A model generated the notes under the pieces. The model saw only the letters and a list, made by a program, of their open reading frames with translations. It searched no databases and was not told where the DNA came from. Of a DNA stretch of 64,000 nt, positions 46,174-55,006 are shown piece after piece (positions within the stretch are counted from its first letter, which is position 1; every line of letters starts with the position of its first letter). The position numbers and the translations under genes were made by a program. The stretch comes from QHXQ01 sp038322995 (GTDB lineage Bacteria > Acidobacteriota > Blastocatellia > Pyrinomonadales > Pyrinomonadaceae), in contig JBBQGM010000007.1 in the NCBI GenBank assembly GCA_038322995.1, positions 1-64,000 on the forward strand, in the 5' to 3' direction.

Positions 46174-47526
46174 GTGATTGCCTCGCCCGAAAAATCCTGG
46201 CCCGTACATCTGAAACCAAAGGCTGGCGAACTCTTCACTTCATGGTTAGCTCGGCTGTCCATAGCACACGGCCTTAAACCTAACAGTTTTACTTCCATAA
46301 TCTGGCCAAGCAATACTAACCTATGGCTAATACGAGACTTTGACAGGGCGAATAATAAAGAAGGGCTTGAGCTGTTAGCGGAGAAAACGTGTACGACACT
46401 TGAGAAAGTGATAGTTGCGACGCTCTCTGATTACCAAGGTCGTCTCTATGAAATATCTCCGCCAAGCGGTGTAACTTATTGGCTACTGCCACGCGGCCAA
46501 GCTACCTCTCGGAATCACAATCTCAAATATTTCGGTTTACAATATTGCCCACGGTGCCTTTCGGAGGAGGAACCTTACTTCAGGCGGGAATGGAGATTGG
46601 CATTTGTTACTTTCTGTGCAAAGCATAAATTATTCCTACTTGATCGCTGCACTAGATGCGGATATGCCATAAATTTTTATATGAACGTAACAAGGGAATG
46701 GGATAGAGTTTCAGACTCCTTAACCGTTTGCTACAATTGTACCTTTGATCTTCGTCATGCTCCCATCAGTACATCTTCAAATTCGATTGCTACAGATACA
46801 CTGAATTTCCAAAAACATCTTTTGACTGCCTTAGACCAAGGATGGGTAGAGGTTCCTCAGAATGCATCCGTACATTCGCTTATGTACTTCGAAGGACTAC
46901 GTCACTTAGCATACGCACTTTCTGGCCGTCACAGACACATCAAGAATCTTCTAGAATTAGCCTGTAGGCATTATGGTATTAAAGAGGGTTTCCCTGGCCC
47001 TCGGCGAAGAACTACCTTTGAGAGCCTCGATGTTATTACGCGACGCATCATTGTCTTTCTAATGTCAGCACTTCTTAAAGATTGGTCCAGTGAATTTATT
47101 CAGTTTAGCAGAGCTTATAAAATTGAAAGTGACGTTTGGAGCCATCAGCAACAAGATAATATTCCTTATTGGTATTGGAGTATCATTCATCTTAATTTAA
47201 AAAGAACTAGATACTTGCCCACTGAACAGGAAGTCACCGCTATCTTCGATTTCATAGAGAGAACTGGTCGTCCATCTACCACGAGCGAACTACTCAAGTA
47301 TTTAAATAGTGGTGTCGCGCAAACTAGGAGAAAGAGGCGAGGACTGACTCAAGCAGCTAAGTACGCCAAACATCCAGAAGCAATAAAACAAGAGGCAATA
47401 CGCCTATTACTAGAAGGTAAACGGTCTGGAGAAGTGAAACAGATTTTGCCAGTTAGTAGTCACTCGTTATGGAAGTGGATGAAAGATTATAACAAATCCG
47501 CTGACGGGGGAAGTAAGCCTACTTGA
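46174..47526 (+). CDS. tniQ: TniQ/TnsD-family target-selection protein (long copy)
   Basis: A 450-residue protein starting at GTG 46174. The N-terminal TniQ motif is W-P-V-H-L-K-P-K-x-G-E-L-F-T-S-W-L-A-R-L. Zinc-binding segments follow: Y-C-P-R-C-L with F-C-A-K-H, then C-T-R-C-G, then C-Y-N-C. A C-terminal extension of about 60 residues (A-I-R-L-L-L-E-G-K-R-S-G-E-V-K-Q-I-L) looks like a helix-turn-helix. TniQ/TnsD proteins recruit TnsC to the target. Being the longer copy with an added DNA-binding segment, this is the better candidate for recognising the rlmD 3' end. Confidence 0.88.
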   Translation: MIASPEKSWPVHLKPKAGELFTSWLARLSIAHGLKPNSFTSIIWPSNTNLWLIRDFDRANNKEGLELLAEKTCTTLEKVIVATLSDYQGRLYEISPPSGVTYWLLPRGQATSRNHNLKYFGLQYCPRCLSEEEPYFRREWRLAFVTFCAKHKLFLLDRCTRCGYAINFYMNVTREWDRVSDSLTVCYNCTFDLRHAPISTSSNSIATDTLNFQKHLLTALDQGWVEVPQNASVHSLMYFEGLRHLAYALSGRHRHIKNLLELACRHYGIKEGFPGPRRRTTFESLDVITRRIIVFLMSALLKDWSSEFIQFSRAYKIESDVWSHQQQDNIPYWYWSIIHLNLKRTRYLPTEQEVTAIFDFIERTGRPSTTSELLKYLNSGVAQTRRKRRGLTQAAKYAKHPEAIKQEAIRLLLEGKRSGEVKQILPVSSHSLWKWMKDYNKSADGGSKPT

Positions 47527-47602
47527 AGTAACAAGAAGGGTGCCTTTGCATCTATTTCTGTTTAATTTTGTAATGACTAATGTGTTTTAGAGGTTTGAGT
47601 TT

Positions 47603-48382
47603 ATGCCTGTCAGGAAAATTCCAAGGAGTTATCGGAACGTAACAGGTCTCACGGCAACCAATAAGTCCAGCGAAATGACTGCATATGAATCAGGTCTTGA
47701 ACACAAGTTCCACAAACTCCTGACCTTCAACTCCAACGTCTTAAAATACGAAGAGCAGCCAGTTAAAATATACTTCATCGGCGAAGATGGAAAGACGCAT
47801 CACTATACTCCTGACGTACTCATCAATTACAAAAAAGACTTGGCTCCAGCTAAACATTGGAAACCACTTCTTGCAGAAGTCAAGTGGAGAACAGATCTAT
47901 GTAAGGACTGGCAAGAACTGAAACCTAAATTTCGGGCCGCTAGGAAGCATGTAGCTGAAAGAGATTGGGATTTCACAATAGTAACCGACAAAGAAATTAT
48001 AAATCCTTACTTATATAACGCTATCTTCCTCATCACATTTCGCAGGTTTCCAGTCAACGAAGATTATAGGCATTTGCTACTTGAAGCTTTAGATGAGTTG
48101 CGTGAGACAGATCCGGAGACTCTATTGCGTTCCGTGGCCGCAGATCGCGATGAAATATCTAGATTGTTACCAACCTTATGGCAACTCGTTGATAATCACG
48201 CGGTGGGCGTCAACCTAGATTCAAAGTTGACGATGCGTAGCCGAATTTGGTCGCTTCGATTCCAAGACGAGGTCGAAAGAGATGAAGGCATTTATCAACT
48301 TATCGCCGGGCGTGGTCGTCGAATGCGATGGCAAGCGCTACGCTATCACAAGCATTTTAACTCTGGAATCCGTCCTCGCTAA
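47603..48382 (+). CDS. tnsA: Transposon endonuclease TnsA
   Basis: A 259-residue restriction-like nuclease that cuts the 5' ends of the transposon. The active site is visible as Glu29/Glu33 (Y-E-S-G-L-E-H), Asp71 (Y-T-P-D-V-L-I) and the E-V-K core at residues 92-94. The last 33 codons overlap the start of tnsB in another frame (101 bases), an unusually long overlap. Its presence separates this element from TnsA-less V-K CAST and Tn5053-type elements. Confidence 0.9.
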   Translation: MPVRKIPRSYRNVTGLTATNKSSEMTAYESGLEHKFHKLLTFNSNVLKYEEQPVKIYFIGEDGKTHHYTPDVLINYKKDLAPAKHWKPLLAEVKWRTDLCKDWQELKPKFRAARKHVAERDWDFTIVTDKEIINPYLYNAIFLITFRRFPVNEDYRHLLLEALDELRETDPETLLRSVAADRDEISRLLPTLWQLVDNHAVGVNLDSKLTMRSRIWSLRFQDEVERDEGIYQLIAGRGRRMRWQALRYHKHFNSGIRPR

Positions 48383-50164
48383 AGATGAAGAAACGGGAAA
48401 CCATCGAGAGTTATATATAAAGGACATTACTCCTGTCTCGGACTTAACACTGAGCGAAGATAACAAGCAGTTAGATCTCTCTCTAATTCCCAAAGATGAC
48501 TGGAATGATGCATCAGGCTGGGCCAACAGGCTTCGCCCATTAGTCTCAGCTTCGCGACGCACTACAGAAATGGTGGATGAAGTCGCGAAAGAAGCCGGTG
48601 TTGGAAGGACTACTGTTTACCGCAAACTAAAAATACTTGAAAAGTCCGGTAAAGCCTCATCCCTCATACCGCAAAAGTCCAGCGGCGGCAAAGGTAAAAG
48701 CCGTCTTTCGACTGAAGCTGAATCAATTATCCGTACCACTATCGTTGACCTTCGTTTCACCAAGGGAAAGAAGAAAGCTTCTTTCGACGACATTTACGAA
48801 GAAATAAAAAACAAATTAAATAGATCCGAGATCGACATCCCTCACATCAATACTGTTCAGAGAAGGATCAACTCTATTCGGAAGGAATATGAGCAGCAAT
48901 CAAGCGATCAAGAAAGTGGAAAAAGAAACGTCGCATACCCCGGACGCTTTCCGGGCGCCGACTTCCCACTCGCTGTGGTGCAAATAGATCACACTGAACT
49001 CGACATAATGCTGGTAGACGACGTTGATAGAGAACCCATTGGAAGACCTTGGATTACTTTAGCTATTGATGTCTTCAGCCGTACTGTTCCAGGCTTCTAC
49101 CTTTCTCTTGATCCCCCTGGTGACATATCGGTGGGGCTTTGCATTGCTCATGCGATTCTGCTCAAAGATAAGTGGCTTGCTAAGCATAACATTAATATTG
49201 CTTGGCCAACTTGGGGAGTTATGAGCAAGATTCATGCTGATAATGCGGGTGAATTTCATAGCAACATGATAAAACGCGCGTGCAATGAATACAGCATTGA
49301 TCTTGAATGGCGGCCAGTCAAAAAGCCTCGCTACGGCGCACTCATCGAGAGCTTACTTGGGACGTTCGCAGAAAAGATACACCAACTCCCAGGAACAACT
49401 TTTTCGAATCCAAAGGAGCGTGGCAAATACGACTCGGAAAAAATGCGGCACTAACTATCTCAGCGCTGGAAGAATGGTTTGCCAGGTACGTTGCCGGGGT
49501 TTATCACCAAGAAATACACAGCGCTCTACTCACCTCCCCAATAAAGCAATATGAAAAGGGTATATTTGGCACCAAGGACATACCAGGACGTGGGCTTCCC
49601 TATCAGATACATGATGAGGATCGCCTACGATTAGATTTAATGCCAGCTGAGAAACGCACCATTCAGGAGTATGGAGTAGTTATAGACTTCATACATTATT
49701 ACAGTGGCGTATTAAACAAACATATTAATGAACAAGATGAAAACTCAACCAAGAAACGCAAATTCATATTCAAGCGAGATCCACGGAATATCAGCCGAAT
49801 CTATTTTTTCGACCCCGATCTCAACGAATATTTCAAGATTCCTTACCGAGATACATCACAGCCACCTATGAGTATATGGGAGTATCGTAAGGTTCGTAGA
49901 AGGCTCGAAGCGCTAGGTAAAGAAGACATAGATGAACAGTTGATCTTTCAGACCTTCAAAGAAATGCGCGCTATTGAGGAACGCGAAGCCCGTATGACTA
50001 AAAGTAAACGGCGTGATGCTCAAAGGCGACGGCAACATCGACAAATCGAAGAGCCCAAAATGGCGGATGAGCGCCATAGGGATTTGCCAGAAAGAAATGA
50101 GTCCGATGAACTCGAAGATGTACCTGTTGTTGAACCATTTGATGAGATGGAATATCTAACGTAA
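48282..50164 (+). CDS. tnsB: DDE transposase TnsB, split by a -1 frameshift at an A6 run
   Basis: It begins at ATG 48282. N-terminal helix-turn-helix DNA-binding domains (about residues 85-205) are followed by the Mu/Tn7-type integrase core with Asp236 (V-Q-I-D-H-T-E-L-D), Asp320 (I-H-A-D-N-A-G-E-F) and Glu356 (G-A-L-I-E-S-L). The zero frame stops at TAA 49452-49454. Moving one base back at AAAAAA (49438-49443) continues in family-like sequence (A-A-L-T-I-S-A-L-E-E-W-F-A-R-Y-V) to 50,164, about 627 residues in all. The cause may be a base-calling loss in the homopolymer, a real mutation, or slippage. The catalytic triad lies before the break; the beta-barrel and TnsC-contact tail lie after it. 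Confidence 0.88.
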
Positions 50165-50233
50165 GCATACATAAGAGTGAAGATGCTATGAGCCCCTTAA
50201 TTTCGATCTAACCTGCAAAGCTAAGGACATCGG

Positions 50234-51175
50234 ATGAGCCAGAAGGATACTCAGGGCATCGCAAGTCCAACACATCTTAATGTAAATGAGAGAACGTGGC
50301 TGGAATTAAGTGATGATGAGCGCATTTTTAAGTTACATGGCGAACGCTGGATTAGATACGATAAGGCTAAAGAGATCATTGACAAGCTAAACAAGCTAAT
50401 CACGTATCCTAAGAAACGAAGAATGCCGAACTTATTAATCGTTGGGGATACCAACAATGGTAAGACGATGATCGTCAATCGGTTTAAGGAACAACACCCA
50501 CCTGACGACAATATAGATGGCGATGCGAAGATCATCCCTGTAATAATTGTACAAGCTCCGCCCACAGCGGATGAGGGTCGTTTCTACAATCACATTCTCA
50601 CCCAACTGAATGCACCATTTAAAGAGAACGACAGGCCCGGAAAGAAGTACATACAGGTAGTAACTATATGTCAACGCGTTGGTCTTCGAGTTCTCATCAT
50701 TGACGAGATACACGACATTATTGCGGGCAGCAGATCTAGTCAGCGTGTTTTCCGCAACGCGATCAAACAGCTCGGTAACGATCTCCAAATTCCTATCGTC
50801 GGTGTTGGCATAGACGCAGCCTATAACGCCATACAGTCGGATGACCAGTTAGCGAATCGTTTCGAACCTGCCATATTACCGAGATGGAAGATAAGCGATA
50901 ACCTGCCTCCTGCAAAAGATCCATATTTGAAACTTTTAACCAGTTTCGAGCGCATGCTTCCTCTTCGCAATCCATCATATCTGGTCCACAAAACAATGGC
51001 TTTGAAATTGATGAGCATGTGTGAAGGACTGATTGGCGAGTTATCAACTGTGCTCACCAGAGCGGCTGAACAAGCTATCAGAAATAAAAGGGAAAAAATC
51101 GACGTGGTGACTTTGAACGAAATAGGCTGGATAGCTCCCTCGGACCGGAGCAGAAGGACGCAAGTAATAGGCTGA
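50234..51175 (+). CDS. tnsC: AAA+ transposition regulator TnsC/TniB
   Basis: A 313-residue AAA+ ATPase that links target selection to the transposase. Walker A is G-D-T-N-N-G-K-T (residues 71-78) and Walker B L-R-V-L-I-I-D-E-I-H-D (157-158 acidic). Sensor-type residues lie in V-G-V-G-I-D-A-A and the R-F-E-P segment. Its short size matches TniB and the compact TnsC of V-K systems rather than the longer Tn7 TnsC. It follows tnsB by 69 bases. Confidence 0.9.
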   Translation: MSQKDTQGIASPTHLNVNERTWLELSDDERIFKLHGERWIRYDKAKEIIDKLNKLITYPKKRRMPNLLIVGDTNNGKTMIVNRFKEQHPPDDNIDGDAKIIPVIIVQAPPTADEGRFYNHILTQLNAPFKENDRPGKKYIQVVTICQRVGLRVLIIDEIHDIIAGSRSSQRVFRNAIKQLGNDLQIPIVGVGIDAAYNAIQSDDQLANRFEPAILPRWKISDNLPPAKDPYLKLLTSFERMLPLRNPSYLVHKTMALKLMSMCEGLIGELSTVLTRAAEQAIRNKREKIDVVTLNEIGWIAPSDRSRRTQVIG

Positions 51176-51343
51176 ATGAAAAACCGCAGAGCAACTTCAG
51201 ATATGTAGTCGGTACATTTCAATCCTAAGCACGACGAGCTTTTGTCCCCATGGCTGCCCGCTTGGTTATCGCAAAATATGGAGGTAATAATTTTTAAATA
51301 TAGGCTTCCGCCGAAAAGTTTTGTGCTGTATCCCCAGTATGCT

Positions 51344-51652
51344 CTAGTTTTGGGCAGAAGACTTTCTTTTAACGCCTTCTTTCTTTGCCCTGGAGGGTAG
51401 ATTCTCCGGCAAATTCAAATTGTCATCGACGAGAACATCAATCCATACCCCAGCCATACGAGCATACTCCAAGAGTGTCAGCAGTGATGGCTCGCGCGTG
51501 CCCCGCTCGAAAGCAGACACATCTGACTGCGTTAATTCATCAGCCAGTCCAAGATGCCTTAACAATGAATTTTGAGAATCGTTGAAGGTCCGCCGAATAG
51601 TTAATAATTTTTCAGCCAAACGCTGCGGCTTTCGCCTTGCAAACGTGCCCAT
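51344..51652 (-). CDS. XRE-type helix-turn-helix regulator
   Basis: A 102-residue protein with an N-terminal basic segment. The Cro/C1-type HTH is L-G-L-A-D-E-L-T-Q-S-D-V-S-A-F-E-R-G-T-R-E-P-S-L. The C terminus is Lys-rich. ATG 51652 is chosen because AGGAGG lies at the correct distance. That site and the start codon are inside a perfect hairpin (51645-51676). It is divergent from the small-gene/tniQ2 operon and probably controls transposon genes, possibly through the palindrome at 51,708. Confidence 0.82.
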   Translation of the reverse strand: MGTFARRKPQRLAEKLLTIRRTFNDSQNSLLRHLGLADELTQSDVSAFERGTREPSLLTLLEYARMAGVWIDVLVDDNLNLPENLPSRAKKEGVKRKSSAQN

Positions 51653-51676
51653 CAGGATATACCTCCTGATGGGCAC
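51645..51676 (-). promoter_or_regulatory. Hairpin masking the XRE-gene ribosome site and start codon
   Basis: GTGCCCATCAGG (51645-51656) and CCTGATGGGCAC (51665-51676) are perfect 12-bp arms with an 8-base loop. On the minus-strand mRNA the AGGAGG lies across stem and loop, and the ATG is inside the 3' arm. Folding should limit translation. As DNA it could also be a protein-binding palindrome. Confidence 0.65.
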
Positions 51677-51707
51677 AACATTTGTGTTCCGAGTTTCCTC
51701 TTGCTTT

Positions 51708-51725
51708 TAAGTGCAATTGCACTTA
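51708..51725. promoter_or_regulatory. 18-bp perfect palindrome, probable operator
   Basis: TAAGTGCAATTGCACTTA is fully symmetric and lies 55 bases upstream of the XRE start, in the divergent control region. Size and symmetry suit a dimeric XRE repressor. Confidence 0.6.
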
Positions 51726-51912
51726 GTATTTCATGGTACTTGTTTTTCGCCGGCGGGAGGTTATCTCTGTTGTCCCATACGGCGCCCATCATCTTCGATG
51801 TTGAGCTGCCTTACTCATTTGCTAAGAGCCACCGAAAATTCCCGGCGAAGGATACCAAAAAACTCTAAAGATCGTCACTCACTAAGATATCGCGCAAATC
51901 AATGAATAGATT

Positions 51913-52266
51913 ATGCGATTGGATGAACACATTGTGCGAGAAGAAATAATACCGCACCCGCGGGGGCGGAAGCTGAAACTATTCTATTATGAACAGGTCA
52001 ATTCACGCTCCTACTTACGGATCACCAAACTTGGTCTCGTTATCGTTTTGGTCTTCACCGTCTTACCGGTTATTGCACTCCTCTCTTTATTTCTCTTAAA
52101 TCAATCAACTCCGATGCCGAATGTGGATGTAACGATCAAGCCGATGCCGACGGCTAACGATTCCATTTACTACTATCCGCCAACCGACACCACCGCCCGC
52201 TCCGAAAGTACTGAGGCAGCCCAAAGCAGCATAATCCGTCCCGCCAGCACCTCCATCGCCTATTAG
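51913..52266 (+). CDS. Small single-pass membrane protein
   Basis: A 117-residue protein with a basic cytoplasmic N terminus (about 1-40), one strong transmembrane segment (L-G-L-V-I-V-L-V-F-T-V-L-P-V-I-A-L-L, about 40-65), and a Ser/Thr/Pro/Tyr-rich tail outside. I do not recognise it. It is the first of three closely spaced genes ending with tniQ2 (8 bases to the next). Its role in a transposon is unclear. Confidence 0.55.
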   Translation: MRLDEHIVREEIIPHPRGRKLKLFYYEQVNSRSYLRITKLGLVIVLVFTVLPVIALLSLFLLNQSTPMPNVDVTIKPMPTANDSIYYYPPTDTTARSESTEAAQSSIIRPASTSIAY

Positions 52267-52274
52267 GAACAGTA

Positions 52275-52514
52275 ATGAGCCGTAAGCACAAACGAGATGG
52301 CGCACATCGCGGATCTACGCCACAGGCCAAAAGATGGCCGGTTAAGATGAAACTCTCTCAGGCTGCGAAATTTCTTGGGATCAGTTCTTCGAATCTCAGC
52401 AACCTCGTGAGTAGTGGGAAAATATCGGTTGAAGATGATCCGCTTGATAGACGTGTGAAGCTCGTAAAGCGCGCTGATCTTGAAGAGATATTGCACCGGC
52501 GCACTGGTGTTTAA
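52275..52514 (+). CDS. Small MerR/excisionase-like HTH protein
   Basis: A 79-residue protein with a basic N terminus. A winged-HTH segment (K-L-S-Q-A-A-K-F-L-G-I-S-S-S-N-L-S-N-L-V-S-S-G-K-I) ends in the family-like R-V-K-L-V-K-R-A-D-L-E-E-I-L. Such proteins bind DNA as transcription or recombination accessory factors. It overlaps nothing and sits 7 bases before the tniQ2 ATG. Confidence 0.75.
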   Translation: MSRKHKRDGAHRGSTPQAKRWPVKMKLSQAAKFLGISSSNLSNLVSSGKISVEDDPLDRRVKLVKRADLEEILHRRTGV

Positions 52515-52521
52515 GTTAAAG

Positions 52522-53731
52522 ATGTCTTCCCCTGAGAAATAACATTTCACATTTTCCGGAAAAAGCTCAAGAACACAGCGAATTATGGCCGGTTCACTTA
52601 AAACCCAAAGACGATGAACTCATATCTTCGTGGCTAGTTCGTTTAGCCCGCGCCCACGGGCTGAAATTACACACCTTTTGCTCTCTTACTTGGCCTGAAA
52701 AACAAATTTGGAATAGGGACATTGACAAGTCCGCTGACTCTCAACTAGTGGAGACATTATCCGCCAAAACAGGAACGCCTCTTGAACGGGTGAGAGCGAC
52801 AACACTTGCGGCTTATGAAAACGTACTTTATGAGAAGCATAACCATTTCGGCCCCTCCTCATGGATTATGCCAATTGGCGTTTATCACCGGACTCACAAA
52901 CAGTTCGGATTACAGTATTGTCCGCGCTGTTTTACTGAGGACGAAGATCCGTATTACCGCTGCAAATGGCGCTTGGCCTTAATAGTAGTATGTGAGAAAC
53001 ATCATGTAGTGCTTCACGACCGCTGCCCCAAGTGTGGAGAACCCGTCAACTTCCATCGCGACGAGTTGGGTAATCATCGCAAGTTTGTTGCCGTCTCACT
53101 AACGCTCTGTTATTCCTGTCATTTTGATCTGCGAGCAGTTGTAAGCAAGCCAGGCTTCTCTGCAACGTTCGAAGAAGCTCAATTTACCTCCACACTACTA
53201 CGGACGATAGATGCCGGTTTTATTCAGGTAAGCGAGGGCATAGTAACGCACTCCCATTTGTTTTTTGCAGGGCTTCGCCAATTGATGAAGATCCTAGCAA
53301 TGCGGGATAAGCGAATAGTTAGCATGTGTCAGGCTATTAGCGAAACATATGGAGTTGAGGTATACACGCCTTCGGTTTCGAGAACAATCGACGTTCAAGA
53401 AATCGGGGTCGAAGGTCGTAGGCAATTGCTGGGGCTTGCTTGTTGTTTGCTTCAGGAGTGGCCTCACCGCTTTATTGAATTCTCTCGAAAATTCAAAGTC
53501 TGGAGTTCATTGTGGTTAAGACATGTAGATTCTCCCACGAACCGAAGGACAACTGTGGCACCATTTTGGTTCTGGAGTACCGTTCACGACCATTTATATC
53601 GCGCTCGATACTGTCCTTCTTATGAAGAAACAAAAGCTGCAATAGGATATCTCAAACGCAAAGGAAGGCCAGTGAACAAATCAGTGCTTGCCCGCTTGCT
53701 AGGAGTTACAGTGATACGCAGAGAATTGTAG
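52522..53731 (+). pseudogene. Second tniQ, short copy with disrupted 5' end
   Basis: ATG 52522 reads M-S-S-P-E-K, matching the start of tniQ1, and then meets TAA (52540). From TGG 52586 the other frame continues as W-P-V-H-L-K-P-K-D-D-E-L and keeps all TniQ zinc motifs (Y-C-P-R-C-F, C-P-K-C-G, C-Y-S-C) to 53,731. The extra 46 bases between these points shift the frame. Expression would need a non-AUG start (CTG 52532 or ATT 52544), or GTG 52748, which loses the conserved N terminus. It lacks the C-terminal HTH extension of tniQ1. Confidence 0.7.
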
Positions 53732-53758
53732 TTTGAAGCTTTGCTCTAATGCCGGTCT

Positions 53759-54526
53759 TCAAATTTGTTGAAGTAGCCATGCATTTGTTTCCTTAATGGC
53801 CTTGTTAATTTTCTTCTGCTGATCTGGAGTTGTATCAGCGCGTTGCGCTTCTTCTCTCATGATAGCTTTAAGATCTTTAACTGCCCACTCAATAGCAGTG
53901 CTCCTATCATCACATATTTTACTGTGGAACTTTGACGGGCCGTAGATGCCTCCGCGTGTGGTTGGAAGCTTGAACTCGATGCCGTGGCGCCATTTCTCGT
54001 CCTGTACATCCCGGACTATTTCAATCGTGGCCTGAATCTCAAGATCATCTGAGTACGGAACAGCAATCTTTTCCACACCTCTGATATATGAGCCTGCATT
54101 GCTGAGCTGAGGATGCTGTTGAGATAAAGACCGAAGTTGATCACAAGTGAATGTGACTGTCTTTCTCCTTCCTCTTTGGCCCTTCGGATTGAATAAACGA
54201 ACATTCACATCATCTTTTACTATTTTGACTATTTCGCCAAAGCCTGCGGGAGATGCCACGTATCGACACAATTGCATGGGCACAGGAAATCCTCCCTCTG
54301 TGTGAATCTTATACCCGGTTTCTCTTTCAAAATGTTCGGCTCCGAACCAATATAAGGTTCGAAGCTCTTTGCCCTTGACTCGCTGACCGATCTCTTCCGC
54401 CCGTACCCCGACCTCGCTCAGATGCGAGATTTTAAAAGAGGTGCCTTCGAACTCGAACGTGTCGTTAATCTCTAGAGTGCGCTCGATAGAACAATTACGT
54501 CTTCGTATAGGATTCTTCTGTGCCAT
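53759..54526 (-). CDS. Cargo protein of unknown function
   Basis: A 255-residue soluble protein that I do not recognise. The N-terminal third is beta-rich (F-E-F-E-G-T-S-F-K-I-S-H). The middle has V-N-V-R-L-F-N-P-K-G-Q-R-G-R-R-K-T-V-T-F, a basic turn suited to nucleic-acid binding. The C terminus is two long charged helices ending W-L-L-Q-Q-I. It is opposite in direction to its neighbours and converges with tniQ2. Confidence 0.6.
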   Translation of the reverse strand: MAQKNPIRRRNCSIERTLEINDTFEFEGTSFKISHLSEVGVRAEEIGQRVKGKELRTLYWFGAEHFERETGYKIHTEGGFPVPMQLCRYVASPAGFGEIVKIVKDDVNVRLFNPKGQRGRRKTVTFTCDQLRSLSQQHPQLSNAGSYIRGVEKIAVPYSDDLEIQATIEIVRDVQDEKWRHGIEFKLPTTRGGIYGPSKFHSKICDDRSTAIEWAVKDLKAIMREEAQRADTTPDQQKKINKAIKETNAWLLQQI

Positions 54527-54529
54527 ACA

Positions 54530-54751
54530 TCATTTACCTGTCAAAACGTTTCCAGCTTTAAATTCGGAGAGCACGGAGCGGTCAGATTTAATCACCGGGC
54601 CATATTTTGAATACTGCCGAAATCGGCTGCCGAGCTCGCGCAATAAATATATTGCAGTCAACAGGATAATCAAGTATCCTGAGAGCCCGGGCGCGTACTT
54701 TTTGAGCCTCAGCTTTATTTTCGATTTAACTATCAGCCCGTAACCCGTCAT
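54530..54751 (-). CDS. Possible small membrane protein
   Basis: A 73-codon frame with one hydrophobic helix (Y-L-I-I-L-L-T-A-I-Y-L-L) between basic flanks. Its stop is 3 bases before the start of the 255-residue gene, which suggests coupling. There is no recognisable family, so it may be a chance frame. Confidence 0.3.
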   Translation of the reverse strand: MTGYGLIVKSKIKLRLKKYAPGLSGYLIILLTAIYLLRELGSRFRQYSKYGPVIKSDRSVLSEFKAGNVLTGK

Positions 54752-55006
54752 TAGTTTGGCATTTTGTGTTTGGCACTTTCTATTCCGCTTGTTAAAGGCA
54801 GATGCAACGATTTCGTGTTTGTCATTTACTGTTTAAAACAGCGGGAGAAAGGACGGGAAGCATATAGAAGAAAGAATCGGCGGTATTGATATCATCGGGC
54901 GTCTCATCCTGTAAAATTGGATTTGGATGATGGGCTGCGCTCTTTGAAGCAATACTTCCTATACATTTAGGACTGCCTATATTGATGAAAGAGACGGGAG
55001 ATCTCT

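Noticed and set aside
51711..51905. Short plus-strand frame in the XRE control region
   Set aside because: It overlaps the operator palindrome, lacks a ribosome site and has no protein-like composition.
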